A stretch of 64,000 bases of DNA from Micrococcus sp023147585 (GTDB taxonomy: Bacteria > Actinomycetota > Actinomycetes > Actinomycetales > Micrococcaceae), in contig NZ_CP085253.1 of the NCBI RefSeq assembly GCF_044872765.1, positions 620,001 to 684,000 on the forward strand. Direction: 5' to 3'. Under the pieces are notes generated by a model, which saw only the letters and a list, made by a program, of their open reading frames with translations, had not been told where the DNA came from and ran no database searches. The first letter of the stretch is position 1. Each line of letters opens with the position of its first letter. A program made the position numbers and the translations under genes. Positions 1 to 7,854 of the stretch are shown one piece after another.

Positions 1-423
1 GAGGAGCAGATCGCCGCGCTCATCGAGGCCGGCGAGCTGCCCGAGTGGGCGTTCAACGCGAACAACGACGAGACCCCCTCGTTCGACTCCCGCTCCGACG
101 ACAAGGGCGTCGAGCCCGAGTCCGTCGTCGTGGGCCGGATCCAGGGCCGCACCTACGCGTTCGTGGGCCTGGAGCGCATCGGCGGCGTGATGGTCTTCGA
201 CATCACGAACCCGACGCAGGCCACCTACGTGGACTACGTCAACGAGCGCAACTGGGACGCCGAGGGCGACGACGCCGAGGCCGGCCTGGGCGACATGGGT
301 GCCGAGGGCCTGACCTTCGTGCCCGCGCACGAGTCCCCCTCGGGCGTGGCGCTGCTGATCGTGGCCAACGAGGTCTCCGGCTCCACCACCGTGTACGAGG
401 TGAACCCCACCCCCGTGAAGTGA
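1..423 (+). CDS. choice-of-anchor I family protein, C-terminal part
   Basis: The frame is open from the first base to a TGA at 421-423, so only the last 140 residues are present. They contain the features I associate with the end of choice-of-anchor I (PhoX-like, beta-propeller) secreted proteins: the segment VGLERIGGVMVFDITNP, then GLGDMGAEGLTFVPA, then LLIVANEVSG-TTVYEV. These proteins are large, exported, and usually annotated as alkaline phosphatase-like or surface glycoproteins; their substrate is generally unproven. The protein ends nine residues after the last propeller strand. No C-terminal anchor (LPXTG or transmembrane helix) follows, so this copy is probably secreted rather than wall-anchored. 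Family assignment is by remembered motif similarity. The catalytic or metal-binding part would lie upstream of the window. Confidence 0.7.
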   Translation, partial: EEQIAALIEAGELPEWAFNANNDETPSFDSRSDDKGVEPESVVVGRIQGRTYAFVGLERIGGVMVFDITNPTQATYVDYVNERNWDAEGDDAEAGLGDMGAEGLTFVPAHESPSGVALLIVANEVSGSTTVYEVNPTPVK

Positions 424-496
424 TGCGCTGACGGGGCATGGCCCCGACGCGACCCGGACGGGCGCGCCGCGGAACGGCACGGGGCACAATGGCCCC

Positions 497-967
497 ATGA
501 GAGCCGTCCTGCAGCGCGCCCGTTCCGCGTCCGTGACCGTGGTCGACGCCGAGGCCGGCACCCGCGAGGTGGTCGGCGAGCTCGCGGCGCCCGGGCTCAT
601 GGTCCTGCTGGGAGTGAGCACCGAGGACGGACCCGCCGAGGCGGACGCCCTCGCCGCGAAGGTGGCGCACCTGCGCATGCTCGACGGCGAGGAGTCCCTG
701 GTGTCCGCCGCCGCGCCGGCCCTCGTGGTCAGCCAGTTCACCCTCCACGGGGACGTCCGCAAGGGCCGCCGCCCGTCCTGGACGAGGGCGGCGCGCGGCG
801 ATCAGGCGGAGTCGCTGTACGAGCGCTTCCTGGCCGGGCTGGAGGCGGAGGGCGTGCACGTGGAGCGCGGCGTGTTCGGCGCGCAGATGGACGTGGCCCT
901 CGTGAACGACGGGCCCTTCACGCTGATCGTGGACACCGACGACCTGGCGGGGCCGCGGCGAGGCTGA
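497..967 (+). CDS. dtd: D-aminoacyl-tRNA deacylase
   Basis: Cytosolic proofreading enzyme that hydrolyses D-aminoacyl-tRNA (and Gly-tRNA(Ala)), keeping D-amino acids out of proteins. The 156-residue product has the normal family length. It starts MRAVLQRARSASVTV, as is typical, and carries the two DTD signatures: SQFTLHGDVRKGRRPSW around residue 76 and the cross-subunit Gly-cisPro loop as NDGPFTLIVDT near residue 135. The usual GPVT is GPFT here. The ATG follows CACAAT (485-490) by 6 nt and has no Shine-Dalgarno, so the mRNA may be leaderless. The gene converges on aspS with a 25-nt gap. A proofreading enzyme beside an aminoacyl-tRNA synthetase fits functionally, but the two genes are on opposite strands. 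Confidence 0.93.
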   Translation: MRAVLQRARSASVTVVDAEAGTREVVGELAAPGLMVLLGVSTEDGPAEADALAAKVAHLRMLDGEESLVSAAAPALVVSQFTLHGDVRKGRRPSWTRAARGDQAESLYERFLAGLEAEGVHVERGVFGAQMDVALVNDGPFTLIVDTDDLAGPRRG

Positions 968-992
968 CGACGCCCCCGCCGCGGCCCGAGAG

Positions 993-2819
993 TCAGGCCT
1001 GGGGCGCCTCGGCCCTCTCGCCCTCGGCCTTCTTCGGCTCCGGCTTCGCGTCCACACCGGCCTCCTTGCGCTGCTGCGGCGTGATCGGCGCCGGGGCGGC
1101 GGTCAGCGGGTCGAAGCCGCCACCGGTCTTCGGGAAGGCGATGACCTCGCGGATCGACTCGGTGCCGGCCAGCAGCGCCACCACGCGGTCCCAGCCGAAG
1201 GCGATGCCGCCGTGCGGCGGGGCTCCGTACTTGAAGCCCTCGAGCAGGAAGCCGAACTTCTCGTTCGCCTCCTCCTGGGACAGGCCCATGACCTCGAAGA
1301 CGCGCTCCTGCATCTCCTGGCGGTGGATGCGGATGGAGCCGCCGCCGATCTCGTTGCCGTTGCACACGATGTCGTACGCGTAGGCCAGGGCCGAGCCCGG
1401 ATCGGTGTCGAAGGTGTCGGCGAACTCGGGCTTGGGCGAGGTGAACGCGTGGTGCACGGCGGTCCACGTGCCGGAGCCCACGGCCACGTCGCCCGAGGCG
1501 ACCGCGTCGGCGGCGGGCTCGAACATGGGGGCGTCGACGACCCACACGAACGCCCAGTCGGCGTCCTCGGCCTCGACGCCGTTGCCGGCGTCCGTGAAGA
1601 GCTCGCAGCGGCGGCCGATCTCCACGCGGGCCGCGCCGAGCAGCGCGCGGGCCTCCTTGGCGGAGCCGGCGGCGAAGAACACGCAGTCGCCGGGCTCGGC
1701 CCCGACGGCGGCGGCAAGGCCGGCCTTCTCCTCGTCGGTGATGTTCTTGGAGACCGGGCCGGTCAGCGAGCCGTCCTCCTGGACGAGCACGTAGGCCAGG
1801 CCCTTGGCACCGCGCTGCTTGGCCCACTCCTGCCAGGCGTCGAGCGTGCGGCGGGCCTGAGAGGCGCCGCCGGGCATCACGACGGCGCCCACGTACTCGT
1901 TCTGGAACACGCGGAAGGGCGTGTCCTTGAAGTACGCGGTGAGGTCGGTCAGCTCGAGGCCGAAGCGCAGGTCCGGCTTGTCCGAGCCGTACTTCTCCAT
2001 GGCCTCGGCGTACGTCATGCGGCGGATCGGGGTCTGGACCTCGACGCCCACGAGGCCCCACAGGGCCTGCACGATCTTCTCGCCGAGGGCGATGACGTCG
2101 TCCTGCTCCACGAACGAGGCCTCGATGTCCAGCTGGGTGAACTCGGGCTGGCGGTCGGCGCGGAAGTCCTCGTCGCGGTAGCAGCGGGCGATCTGGTAGT
2201 ACTTCTCGATCCCGCCGACCTGCAGCAGCTGCTTGAACAGCTGCGGGGACTGGGGCAGCGCGTACCAGGAGCCGGGCGCGAGGCGGGCGGGGACGAGGAA
2301 GTCGCGGGCGCCCTCCGGCGTCGAGCGGGTCAGCGTGGGGGTCTCGACCTCGGTGAAGCCCTCGCCGTGCAGCAGCTCGCGGGCCGTGCGGTTGGCCTCG
2401 GAGCGCAGGCGCATGATGCGGCTCGGCTGCGGGCGGCGCAGGTCGAGGTAGCGGTGGCGCAGGCGCGCCTCCTCGCCGACCTCCACGTGCTCGTCCACCT
2501 GGAACGGCAGGGCGGCCGCGGTGTTGAGCACGGTGACGTCCTCGGCGATCAGCTCGACCTCGCCCGAGGCGAGGTTCGCGTTCTCGTTGCCCTCGGGGCG
2601 GCGCTCCACGGTGCCGGTGACCTGCAGGACCCACTCGTTGCGCAGCGGGTCGAAGTCGGCCTCGTCCCGCACCACGACCTGGGCGCGGCCGGACGCGTCA
2701 CGCAGGTCCACGAAGGCCACGCCGCCGTGGTCACGCCGCTTCGCCACCCAGCCGGTGACGGTGACGGTCTGGCCGATGAGCGAGGCGTTGAGCTCGCCGA
2801 GGTGGTGGGTGCGCAGCAC
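993..2819 (-). CDS. aspS: aspartate-tRNA ligase
   Basis: Class IIb synthetase that charges tRNA(Asp); many actinobacterial forms are non-discriminating and also charge tRNA(Asn). The protein is 608 aa. The N-terminal OB-fold anticodon-binding domain (TVTGWVAKRRDHGGVAFVDLRD) is followed by motif 2 (FRADRQPEFTQLDIEAS), a GAD insertion at roughly residues 310-430, and motif 3 (GGIAFGWDRVVALLAG). The C-terminal tail of about 25 residues is Lys/Glu/Ala-rich and looks disordered. I chose the GTG at 2819 because GGAGAGG lies about 7 nt upstream and the homologous N-terminus begins (M)LRTHHLGEL. An in-frame ATG at 2867 would add 16 residues but has no good ribosome site. The frame stays open far upstream, which is a G+C artefact. 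Confidence 0.95.
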   Translation of the reverse strand: MLRTHHLGELNASLIGQTVTVTGWVAKRRDHGGVAFVDLRDASGRAQVVVRDEADFDPLRNEWVLQVTGTVERRPEGNENANLASGEVELIAEDVTVLNTAAALPFQVDEHVEVGEEARLRHRYLDLRRPQPSRIMRLRSEANRTARELLHGEGFTEVETPTLTRSTPEGARDFLVPARLAPGSWYALPQSPQLFKQLLQVGGIEKYYQIARCYRDEDFRADRQPEFTQLDIEASFVEQDDVIALGEKIVQALWGLVGVEVQTPIRRMTYAEAMEKYGSDKPDLRFGLELTDLTAYFKDTPFRVFQNEYVGAVVMPGGASQARRTLDAWQEWAKQRGAKGLAYVLVQEDGSLTGPVSKNITDEEKAGLAAAVGAEPGDCVFFAAGSAKEARALLGAARVEIGRRCELFTDAGNGVEAEDADWAFVWVVDAPMFEPAADAVASGDVAVGSGTWTAVHHAFTSPKPEFADTFDTDPGSALAYAYDIVCNGNEIGGGSIRIHRQEMQERVFEVMGLSQEEANEKFGFLLEGFKYGAPPHGGIAFGWDRVVALLAGTESIREVIAFPKTGGGFDPLTAAPAPITPQQRKEAGVDAKPEPKKAEGERAEAPQA

Positions 2820-2925
2820 GGGGTGTCCTCTCCGTCCGGTGTCCGCCGGACGAGGTGCGGGGTTCATGTGATGGTCGGTCCGCCGTGGTATCCCTGGGGG
2901 ACACGCGCGCGGACCGTCGCACGCG

Positions 2926-2931
2926 AGTCTA
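2926..2931 (-). promoter_or_regulatory. -10 box for aspS
   Basis: The minus strand reads TAGACT here, the same hexamer seen ahead of rel, yajC and yebC. It would place the aspS start site near 2919, giving a leader of about 100 nt to the GTG at 2819. No convincing -35 is visible. Confidence 0.5.
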
Positions 2932-2984
2932 CTGGCCGCCCGACGGCGCCAGGCCACCACCGTCCCCTCTGACCAGGAGGCCCC

Positions 2985-4277
2985 GTGCTGCAGCGCCGCC
3001 TGACCCTGCCCCATGCCATCGCCATCGGCCTCGGCTCCATGATCGGTGCGGGCGTCTTCACCGCCATCGGCCTCGCGGCCGCCCTCACGGGCGGGCATCC
3101 GGGGCTGCTCTTCGCGGCACTCGGCCTGGCCGTGCTCACCGCGCTGTGCAACGCGCTCTCCACCGCCCAGCTGGCCACGGTGCACCCCGAGTCCGGCGGC
3201 ACCTACGTGTACGGCCGCCGGCAGCTGCACCCCCTCGCCGGCTTCCTCGCCGGCTGGGGCTTCGTCACGGGCAAGACGGCCTCGGTGGCCGCCATGGCGA
3301 CGACGGTCGGCCTCTACCTCTTCCCGGACCAGCCCCTGGCCGCGCGCCTGGCGGGCGTGGCCGCCGTCGTCGTCCTCACGGGCGTGGCCATGGCGGGCGT
3401 GACCCGCACCGCGCAGGCCACCATGGCCATCCTCGTGCCCGTGGTGGCGGTGCTCGCCCTCACGACGGCGGCCGGGCTGGCCCTCGGCGATCGCGGCGCG
3501 GGCGACGTGGCGGGCGGCCTCGGGGACGCCCCCATGGCGGGCGTGCTCATGGGCGCGGGCGTGCTGTTCTTCGCGTTCGCCGGCTACGCCCGCGTGGCGA
3601 CGATGGGAGAGGAGGTCATCGACCCGCGGCGGACCATCCCGCGGGCCATCCTGATCGCCCTGGGCCTGACCGTCGGCCTCTACACGCTCGTGACGCTCGG
3701 GCTCCTCGCCGCGCTCGGCCCGAGGGGCCTGGCGCTCTCCCCGGCGCCCGTGCGCGAGGCACTCGAGGTCACCCTGGGCTCCGGATGGGGCTGGCTCGCC
3801 CTGGTCGCCGCCGGCCTGGCCAGCGCGGGCGCGATGCTCAACCTGCTCACCGGCATCTCCCGCACGGCCCTGGCGATGGCCCGGGAGTCCGACCTGCCGC
3901 GGCCCCTGGCCCGCGTGCACGAGCGCACCGGCACGCCGTGGGTCGGCCAGCTGGCCGTCGCGGTGGCCGTGATCCTGCTGGTGCTCACCACCGACATCCT
4001 CACCGTGGTGGGCTTCAGCTCCTTCGGCGTGCTGGCCTACTACGCCGTGGCCAACCTCGCGGCGCTCACCCTGCGCGGCGGCGAGGACGGCAGGGACGCC
4101 GCGCTCCCCCGCCCGCTGCGGGTCCCGCGGGCAGTGAACGTGCTGGGCCTCGTGCTGTGCCTGGTCCTGGCGTTCACCCTGCCGCCCCTGTCCGTGGTGG
4201 CGATGCTCGCGGTCTTCCTCATCGGCGTGGGCGGGCGCGCCTTCGTGCTGGCCGGGCGGGACCGGCCCCCGCGCTGA
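2985..4277 (+). CDS. APC-superfamily amino-acid permease
   Basis: Integral membrane transporter of 430 residues with about twelve hydrophobic segments. The first helix carries the APC-family signature IGLGSMIGAGVFTAIG, the unwound substrate-binding segment of TM1. TM6 has the paired segment VLFFAFAGYARVATMGEEVIDPRRTIPRAI. These mark an amino acid-polyamine-organocation antiporter or symporter of the bacterial amino-acid transporter type. The substrate cannot be told from sequence. The GTG start is chosen because AGGAGG (2975-2980) ends 4 nt before it, slightly close but strong. The gene diverges from aspS and converges with the small gene at 4290-4487, leaving 12 nt. Confidence 0.88.
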   Translation: MLQRRLTLPHAIAIGLGSMIGAGVFTAIGLAAALTGGHPGLLFAALGLAVLTALCNALSTAQLATVHPESGGTYVYGRRQLHPLAGFLAGWGFVTGKTASVAAMATTVGLYLFPDQPLAARLAGVAAVVVLTGVAMAGVTRTAQATMAILVPVVAVLALTTAAGLALGDRGAGDVAGGLGDAPMAGVLMGAGVLFFAFAGYARVATMGEEVIDPRRTIPRAILIALGLTVGLYTLVTLGLLAALGPRGLALSPAPVREALEVTLGSGWGWLALVAAGLASAGAMLNLLTGISRTALAMARESDLPRPLARVHERTGTPWVGQLAVAVAVILLVLTTDILTVVGFSSFGVLAYYAVANLAALTLRGGEDGRDAALPRPLRVPRAVNVLGLVLCLVLAFTLPPLSVVAMLAVFLIGVGGRAFVLAGRDRPPR

Positions 4278-4289
4278 GGCCGGAGGCCG

Positions 4290-4487
4290 TCAGGCCGATG
4301 CGGGCCGTCGGCGACGACGCTCCTGGCGAGCCGCGGCGATGCCGTCCACCGGGCCCACCAGCAGCCCGCCGAGCACCAGCACGGTGATCTCGTACGGCTG
4401 CGGGACCAGCGGGTTCGGCTCCCCGGCGGTGAGGAGGGTCAGGACGGCGGTGGGCAGCTCCATGGTGGCATCCTCGGCGTCGGCCAT
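4290..4487 (-). CDS. small single-pass membrane protein, unknown function
   Basis: A 65-residue product with one hydrophobic segment (about residues 33-52, ITVLVLGGLLVGPVDGIAAA) and a strongly basic tail (RQERRRRR). It lies 38 nt downstream of hisS on the same strand and is probably cotranscribed with it. The positive tail predicts N-out/C-in topology. A second possible start, eight codons in (MELPTAVL), has GAGG about 8 nt upstream, so the true N-terminus is uncertain. I do not recognise a named family. Small proteins of this shape are common in Micrococcaceae, but no function can be given. Confidence 0.6.
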   Translation of the reverse strand: MADAEDATMELPTAVLTLLTAGEPNPLVPQPYEITVLVLGGLLVGPVDGIAAARQERRRRRPASA

Positions 4488-4525
4488 GACCCGCCTCACG
4501 GACAGGCGGGTCGGACGGGCATCGG

Positions 4526-5902
4526 TCAGGCGGGGTCGACGTCCTCCGCGCGCGTGATCTGCGGCAGCAGGTCCTCGGCGGACGGGGTCCAGTCGGCCGG
4601 GTCGGCCGCGGTCTGCTCGCCGGAGCGGATGTCCTTGACCTCGTGGGTGCGGGTGCCGGCGTCGTCGCGACCCATGAACCACACATAGGGGATGCCGCGG
4701 CGGTCGGCGTACTTGATCTGCTTGCCGAACTTCTCCGCGCTCACGGCAACCTCGGCCGGGATGCCCCGCTCGCGCAGCAGCGCGGCCACGTCCTGCGCCT
4801 CCGACCAGTCCGCGTCCTGGGTGAGCGCGACGTACACGGCGGTCGGCACGGAGCGTGAGGCCACGGCCATCTCCTGCGAGAGCATGCGCATCACGAGGCG
4901 CGTCACGCCGATGGAGAGGCCCACGCCCGGGAAGACGCGGTTCCCCTTCGACGCCAGCGCGTCGTAGCGGCCGCCCGAGCAGATCGAGCCGAGCTGCTCG
5001 TGGCCCACGAGCACGGTCTCGTAGACGGTGCCGGTGTAGTAGTCGAGGCCGCGCGCGATCGAGAGGTCCGCGACGGCGCGCCCGGGGGCGCGGCGGTGCA
5101 GCGTGCCCACGACGTCGGCCAGCTCGGCCAGGCCCTCCTCGAGCAGCTCGTCCTCCACGCCGAGGGCGCGGACCTGCTCGACGAAGGAGGTGTCCTCGGT
5201 GCGGATCGCGGCCAGCTCGAGGGCCTGGCGCGCCTGCTCCTCGGTGGCGCCGAGCTCCTCCTGCAGCAGACGGGCGACCTCGTCGGGGCCGATCTTCTCC
5301 AGCTTGTCGATGGAGCGGAGCACGCCCGCGGCGTCGGTGAGCCCGATGCCGCGGTAGAAGCCCTCGGCGAGCTTGCGGTTGTTCACGCGGATCAGGAAGT
5401 CGCCGATCGGCAGGGCCCCGAGCGCCTCGGCCATCACGAGCGCGACGTCGGCGTCGTAGCGCGGGGAGAGCTCGCCGTCGCCTACGACGTCGATGTCCGC
5501 CTGCGTGAACTCGCGGGCGCGACCCTCCTGGGGGCGCTCGCCGCGCCAGACCTTCTGCATCTGGAAGCGGCGGAACGGGAAGGCCAGGTGGCCGGCGTTC
5601 TCCACCACGTAGCGCGCGAACGGAACGGTGAGGTCGAAGTGCAGCGCCAGGCGCTTCGGGTCGTTCGGATCCTTGGCCGAGGTGCCCTCGGCGTCCTCGG
5701 CGAGGCGGGAGACGGCGTAGACCTCCTTGTCGATCTCGCCCTTGCGCAGCAGCTGGCCCAGGGTCTCGACGGCGCGGGTCTCGATGCCGGCGAACCCGTG
5801 GAGCTCGAAGGTCCGGCGCAGGGTGTCCAGCACGTGCTGCTCCACGAGGCGCTCGGCAGGGAGCCACTCGTGGAAACCGGAGAGGGAGGCCTTGCGGGAC
5901 AT
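4526..5902 (-). CDS. hisS: histidine-tRNA ligase
   Basis: Class II synthetase that attaches histidine to tRNA(His); cytosolic homodimer. The product is 458 aa, in the normal range. Motif 1/2 region: DLTVPFARYV then FQMQKVWRGERPQEGRAREFTQ. The histidine-specific HisA motif is DLSIARGLDYYTG; motif 3 reads FPGVGLSIGVTRLV. The C-terminal anticodon domain begins near residue 350 (VPTAVYVALTQD). AAGGA lies just ahead of the ATG, deciding the start. A minus-strand TAGAAT at 5970-5975 gives a likely promoter. The 65-residue membrane gene follows downstream. Confidence 0.95.
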   Translation of the reverse strand: MSRKASLSGFHEWLPAERLVEQHVLDTLRRTFELHGFAGIETRAVETLGQLLRKGEIDKEVYAVSRLAEDAEGTSAKDPNDPKRLALHFDLTVPFARYVVENAGHLAFPFRRFQMQKVWRGERPQEGRAREFTQADIDVVGDGELSPRYDADVALVMAEALGALPIGDFLIRVNNRKLAEGFYRGIGLTDAAGVLRSIDKLEKIGPDEVARLLQEELGATEEQARQALELAAIRTEDTSFVEQVRALGVEDELLEEGLAELADVVGTLHRRAPGRAVADLSIARGLDYYTGTVYETVLVGHEQLGSICSGGRYDALASKGNRVFPGVGLSIGVTRLVMRMLSQEMAVASRSVPTAVYVALTQDADWSEAQDVAALLRERGIPAEVAVSAEKFGKQIKYADRRGIPYVWFMGRDDAGTRTHEVKDIRSGEQTAADPADWTPSAEDLLPQITRAEDVDPA

Positions 5903-5969
5903 GGGAATCCTTCGCGACGACGGTGAGGGGCGGTGGCGGGAACGGAGCACCGAGCCCGAGCACCGGCCC

Positions 5970-5975
5970 ATTCTA
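5970..5975 (-). promoter_or_regulatory. -10 box for hisS
   Basis: Minus-strand TAGAAT, predicting a start site near 5963 and a leader of about 60 nt before the hisS ATG. Confidence 0.45.
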
Positions 5976-5998
5976 GTCGGGGCCGCCGACGCGGCCGG

Positions 5999-6004
5999 TA
6001 CGCT
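5999..6004 (+). promoter_or_regulatory. -10 box for the DUF349 gene
   Basis: TACGCT, back-to-back with the hisS box 24 nt away. It predicts a start site near 6011 and a leader of about 67 nt with AGGGAGAG ahead of the GTG. Confidence 0.45.
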
Positions 6005-6077
6005 GGGGACGTTCGTGTCCATCCCGACCGGCCCGCGCCCCGCGTGCGCGTCGGCGCATCCAGGGAGAGTTCCAGCG

Positions 6078-7751
6078 GTGACCCACCAGCAGCAGCCCGA
6101 CGACCAGCAGTCCCCCGCCCTCGAGGACGAGGCCGAGGCGACCGCCGCCCTGCCCGAGCAGGACGCCCCCCAGACCCCCGAGCAGGACGCCCCGAACCAG
6201 GACGCCGTTCCTGCCGAGGAAGCCGGCGCCGAGGAGCCCCCCGTGCCCGCGGAGGCCCAGCCGCTGGCCGTGGTGGTGCCCGACGCCTCCGAGCACGGCA
6301 CCGCGCCGGCCGAGGACACCGCGGAGGCCCCGGCGGAGTCGTCCGCCGAGCAGGCCGCGCCCGCCGCCCGCCCCGGTCCGGCCTCCCCCGCCGCGATGCG
6401 CCCCGCGGCGCCCAAGGCCCCCGCCACTCCCGCCGCCGTGAAGCCGGCGCGCGCCGCCAAGGCCCCGGCCGTCGTCGCGCCCGCCGTGCCCCCCACGCCG
6501 ATCGCCGAGGCCGCCCGCTTCGCCCGCGTGAGCGAGGACGGCCACGTCACGCTGCTGGACGGCGAGGACGAGGTCGCGGTCGGCCAGGTGCCGGAGGCCT
6601 CCACCGAGGACGCGCTCAGCTACTTCGTGCGCAAGTACGACGACGTGCGCGCGCAGATGGCCCTGTTCCAGCAGCGCATCGCTGCCGGGGCCCCCTCGAG
6701 CGAGCTGGGCAAGGCCCTGGGCCAGATGACCTCCGCCGTGGACGAACGCCACATGGTGGGCGACATGGCCGCGCTGCGCACCCGCCTCGCCGCCCTCGAC
6801 ACCCTCCTGGGCGACTACCGCGCCGCGGAGCAGGAGGCCCGCCAGGCCGCCCAGGCGGAGCAGCTGGCCGCCCGTGAGGCGATCGTGGCCGAGGCCGAGG
6901 GCTACGCCGGCACCGCCGCGGAGCGGATGCCGTGGAAGCAGGCCTCCGCGCGCATGGCCGAGCTGTTCGACGAGTGGAAGGCCGCGCAGAAGGCCGGCCC
7001 GCGCCTGTCCAAGTCGGTGGAGGACGGCCTGTGGAAGCGCTTCCGTGCCGCCCGCACCACGTTCGACAAGACCCGCCGCGCCCACTTCTCGCGCCTCGAC
7101 GCGGCGAGCTCCGAGGCCAAGCAGGTCAAGGAGAAGCTGATCGCCCGCGCGGAGGAGCTCTCCTCCTCCACGGACTGGGGCGTGACGGCCGGCAAGTACC
7201 GCGACCTCATGGACGAGTGGAAGAAGGCCCCCCGCGCCTCCCGCAAGGAGGACGACGCCCTGTGGGCCCGCTTCCGCGCCGCACAGGACGTGTTCTTCGC
7301 GGCCCGCAAGGCCGTGGACGCCGAGGTCGACCGTGAATACGCCGCCAACCTCAAGGTCAAGGAGCAGATCCTGGCCGACGGCCAGAAGATGCTCCCCGTC
7401 ACCGACCTCAAGGCGGGCCGCACCGCGCTCAATGCGCTGCGGGGCCGCTGGGAGGAGGCCGGCAAGGTGCCGCGGGGCGACATGCGCCGCATGGAGGAGG
7501 GCTTCCGCAAGCTCGAGGACGCCGTCAAGGAGGCCGAGTCCGAGCACTGGCGCCGCACCGATCCGGAGACCAAGGCCCGCACCAGCTCGGCCCTGACCCA
7601 GCTCGAGGAGACCATCGCCGGCCTCGAGGCGGACCTGGAGAGGGCCAAGGCCAAGGGCGACCAGCGCGGCATCGCGAAGGCCCAGGAGGCCCTTGACGCC
7701 CGCCTGCAGTGGAAGCAGGCCCTCGAGGCCGCGGCCTCCGAGCTGCGCTGA
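6078..7751 (+). CDS. DUF349 domain-containing protein
   Basis: A 557-residue protein. Residues 1 to about 150 are low-complexity (Ala, Pro, Glu, Gln; several EQDAP-like repeats) and probably disordered. The rest is helical and highly charged, with repeated DUF349 units: one beginning MVGDMAALRTRLAALD, one with WKQASARMAELFDEWKAAQ (about residue 284), one with YRDLMDEWKKAPR (about 368) and one with LRGRWEEAGKVPRGDMRR (about 450). Each unit has the conserved W near a basic stretch and LWKRFR/LWARFR. The function of DUF349 proteins is poorly known; a coiled, nucleic-acid-binding role is often suspected. The GTG start is set by AGGGAGAG 8-9 nt upstream. The gene diverges from hisS. A perfect 17-bp hairpin follows the stop. 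Confidence 0.85.
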   Translation: MTHQQQPDDQQSPALEDEAEATAALPEQDAPQTPEQDAPNQDAVPAEEAGAEEPPVPAEAQPLAVVVPDASEHGTAPAEDTAEAPAESSAEQAAPAARPGPASPAAMRPAAPKAPATPAAVKPARAAKAPAVVAPAVPPTPIAEAARFARVSEDGHVTLLDGEDEVAVGQVPEASTEDALSYFVRKYDDVRAQMALFQQRIAAGAPSSELGKALGQMTSAVDERHMVGDMAALRTRLAALDTLLGDYRAAEQEARQAAQAEQLAAREAIVAEAEGYAGTAAERMPWKQASARMAELFDEWKAAQKAGPRLSKSVEDGLWKRFRAARTTFDKTRRAHFSRLDAASSEAKQVKEKLIARAEELSSSTDWGVTAGKYRDLMDEWKKAPRASRKEDDALWARFRAAQDVFFAARKAVDAEVDREYAANLKVKEQILADGQKMLPVTDLKAGRTALNALRGRWEEAGKVPRGDMRRMEEGFRKLEDAVKEAESEHWRRTDPETKARTSSALTQLEETIAGLEADLERAKAKGDQRGIAKAQEALDARLQWKQALEAAASELR

Positions 7752-7787
7752 CCCCTCCGCGGCGTCCCCCGAACGCCGGCTCCCGCA

Positions 7788-7825
7788 CCCCCGTTCGGCA
7801 CCTGTCCACAGGTGCCGAACGGGGG
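7788..7825. terminator. perfect 17-bp hairpin after the DUF349 gene
   Basis: Arms 7788-7804 and 7809-7825 are exact reverse complements around the loop TCCA. The hairpin lies 36 nt after the DUF349 stop and 29 nt before the next ATG. No U-tract follows. It fits an intrinsic terminator of the G+C type seen elsewhere in this window. It could equally be an operator for the downstream DNA-binding protein. Confidence 0.6.
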
Positions 7826-7836
7826 CGCGGCGTCTC

Positions 7837-7854
7837 TGGCACGCTTCGGTGCCA
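7837..7854 (+). promoter_or_regulatory. inverted repeat overlapping promoter and start of the AbiEi-like gene
   Basis: TGGCAC-GCTTCG-GTGCCA is a perfect 6-bp dyad that covers a -10-like CACGCT (7840-7845) and the first base of the ATG at 7854. There is no Shine-Dalgarno, so the gene may be leaderless. A repressor bound here would block transcription. Confidence 0.4.

Noticed and set aside
239..1057. Long open frames antisense to dtd, hisS, secDF, dxs, acnA and other genes
   Set aside because: At this G+C content, antisense and shifted frames stay open by chance. Their products are Arg/Ala/Gly/His-rich without domains, while the opposite strand holds well-conserved genes.
2820..3920. In-frame extension of aspS upstream to give a 975-residue protein
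   Set aside because: The added part is antisense to the permease gene, is Arg/Gly/His-rich shadow sequence, and has no homology to AspRS. The SD-supported GTG at 2819 fits the family N-terminus.
6110..6520. Repeated EQDAP/Ala-Pro coding triplets in the DUF349 gene as a DNA repeat element
   Set aside because: The repetition is short, imperfect and in frame with a disordered N-terminus; it is low-complexity coding sequence, not a separate repeat.
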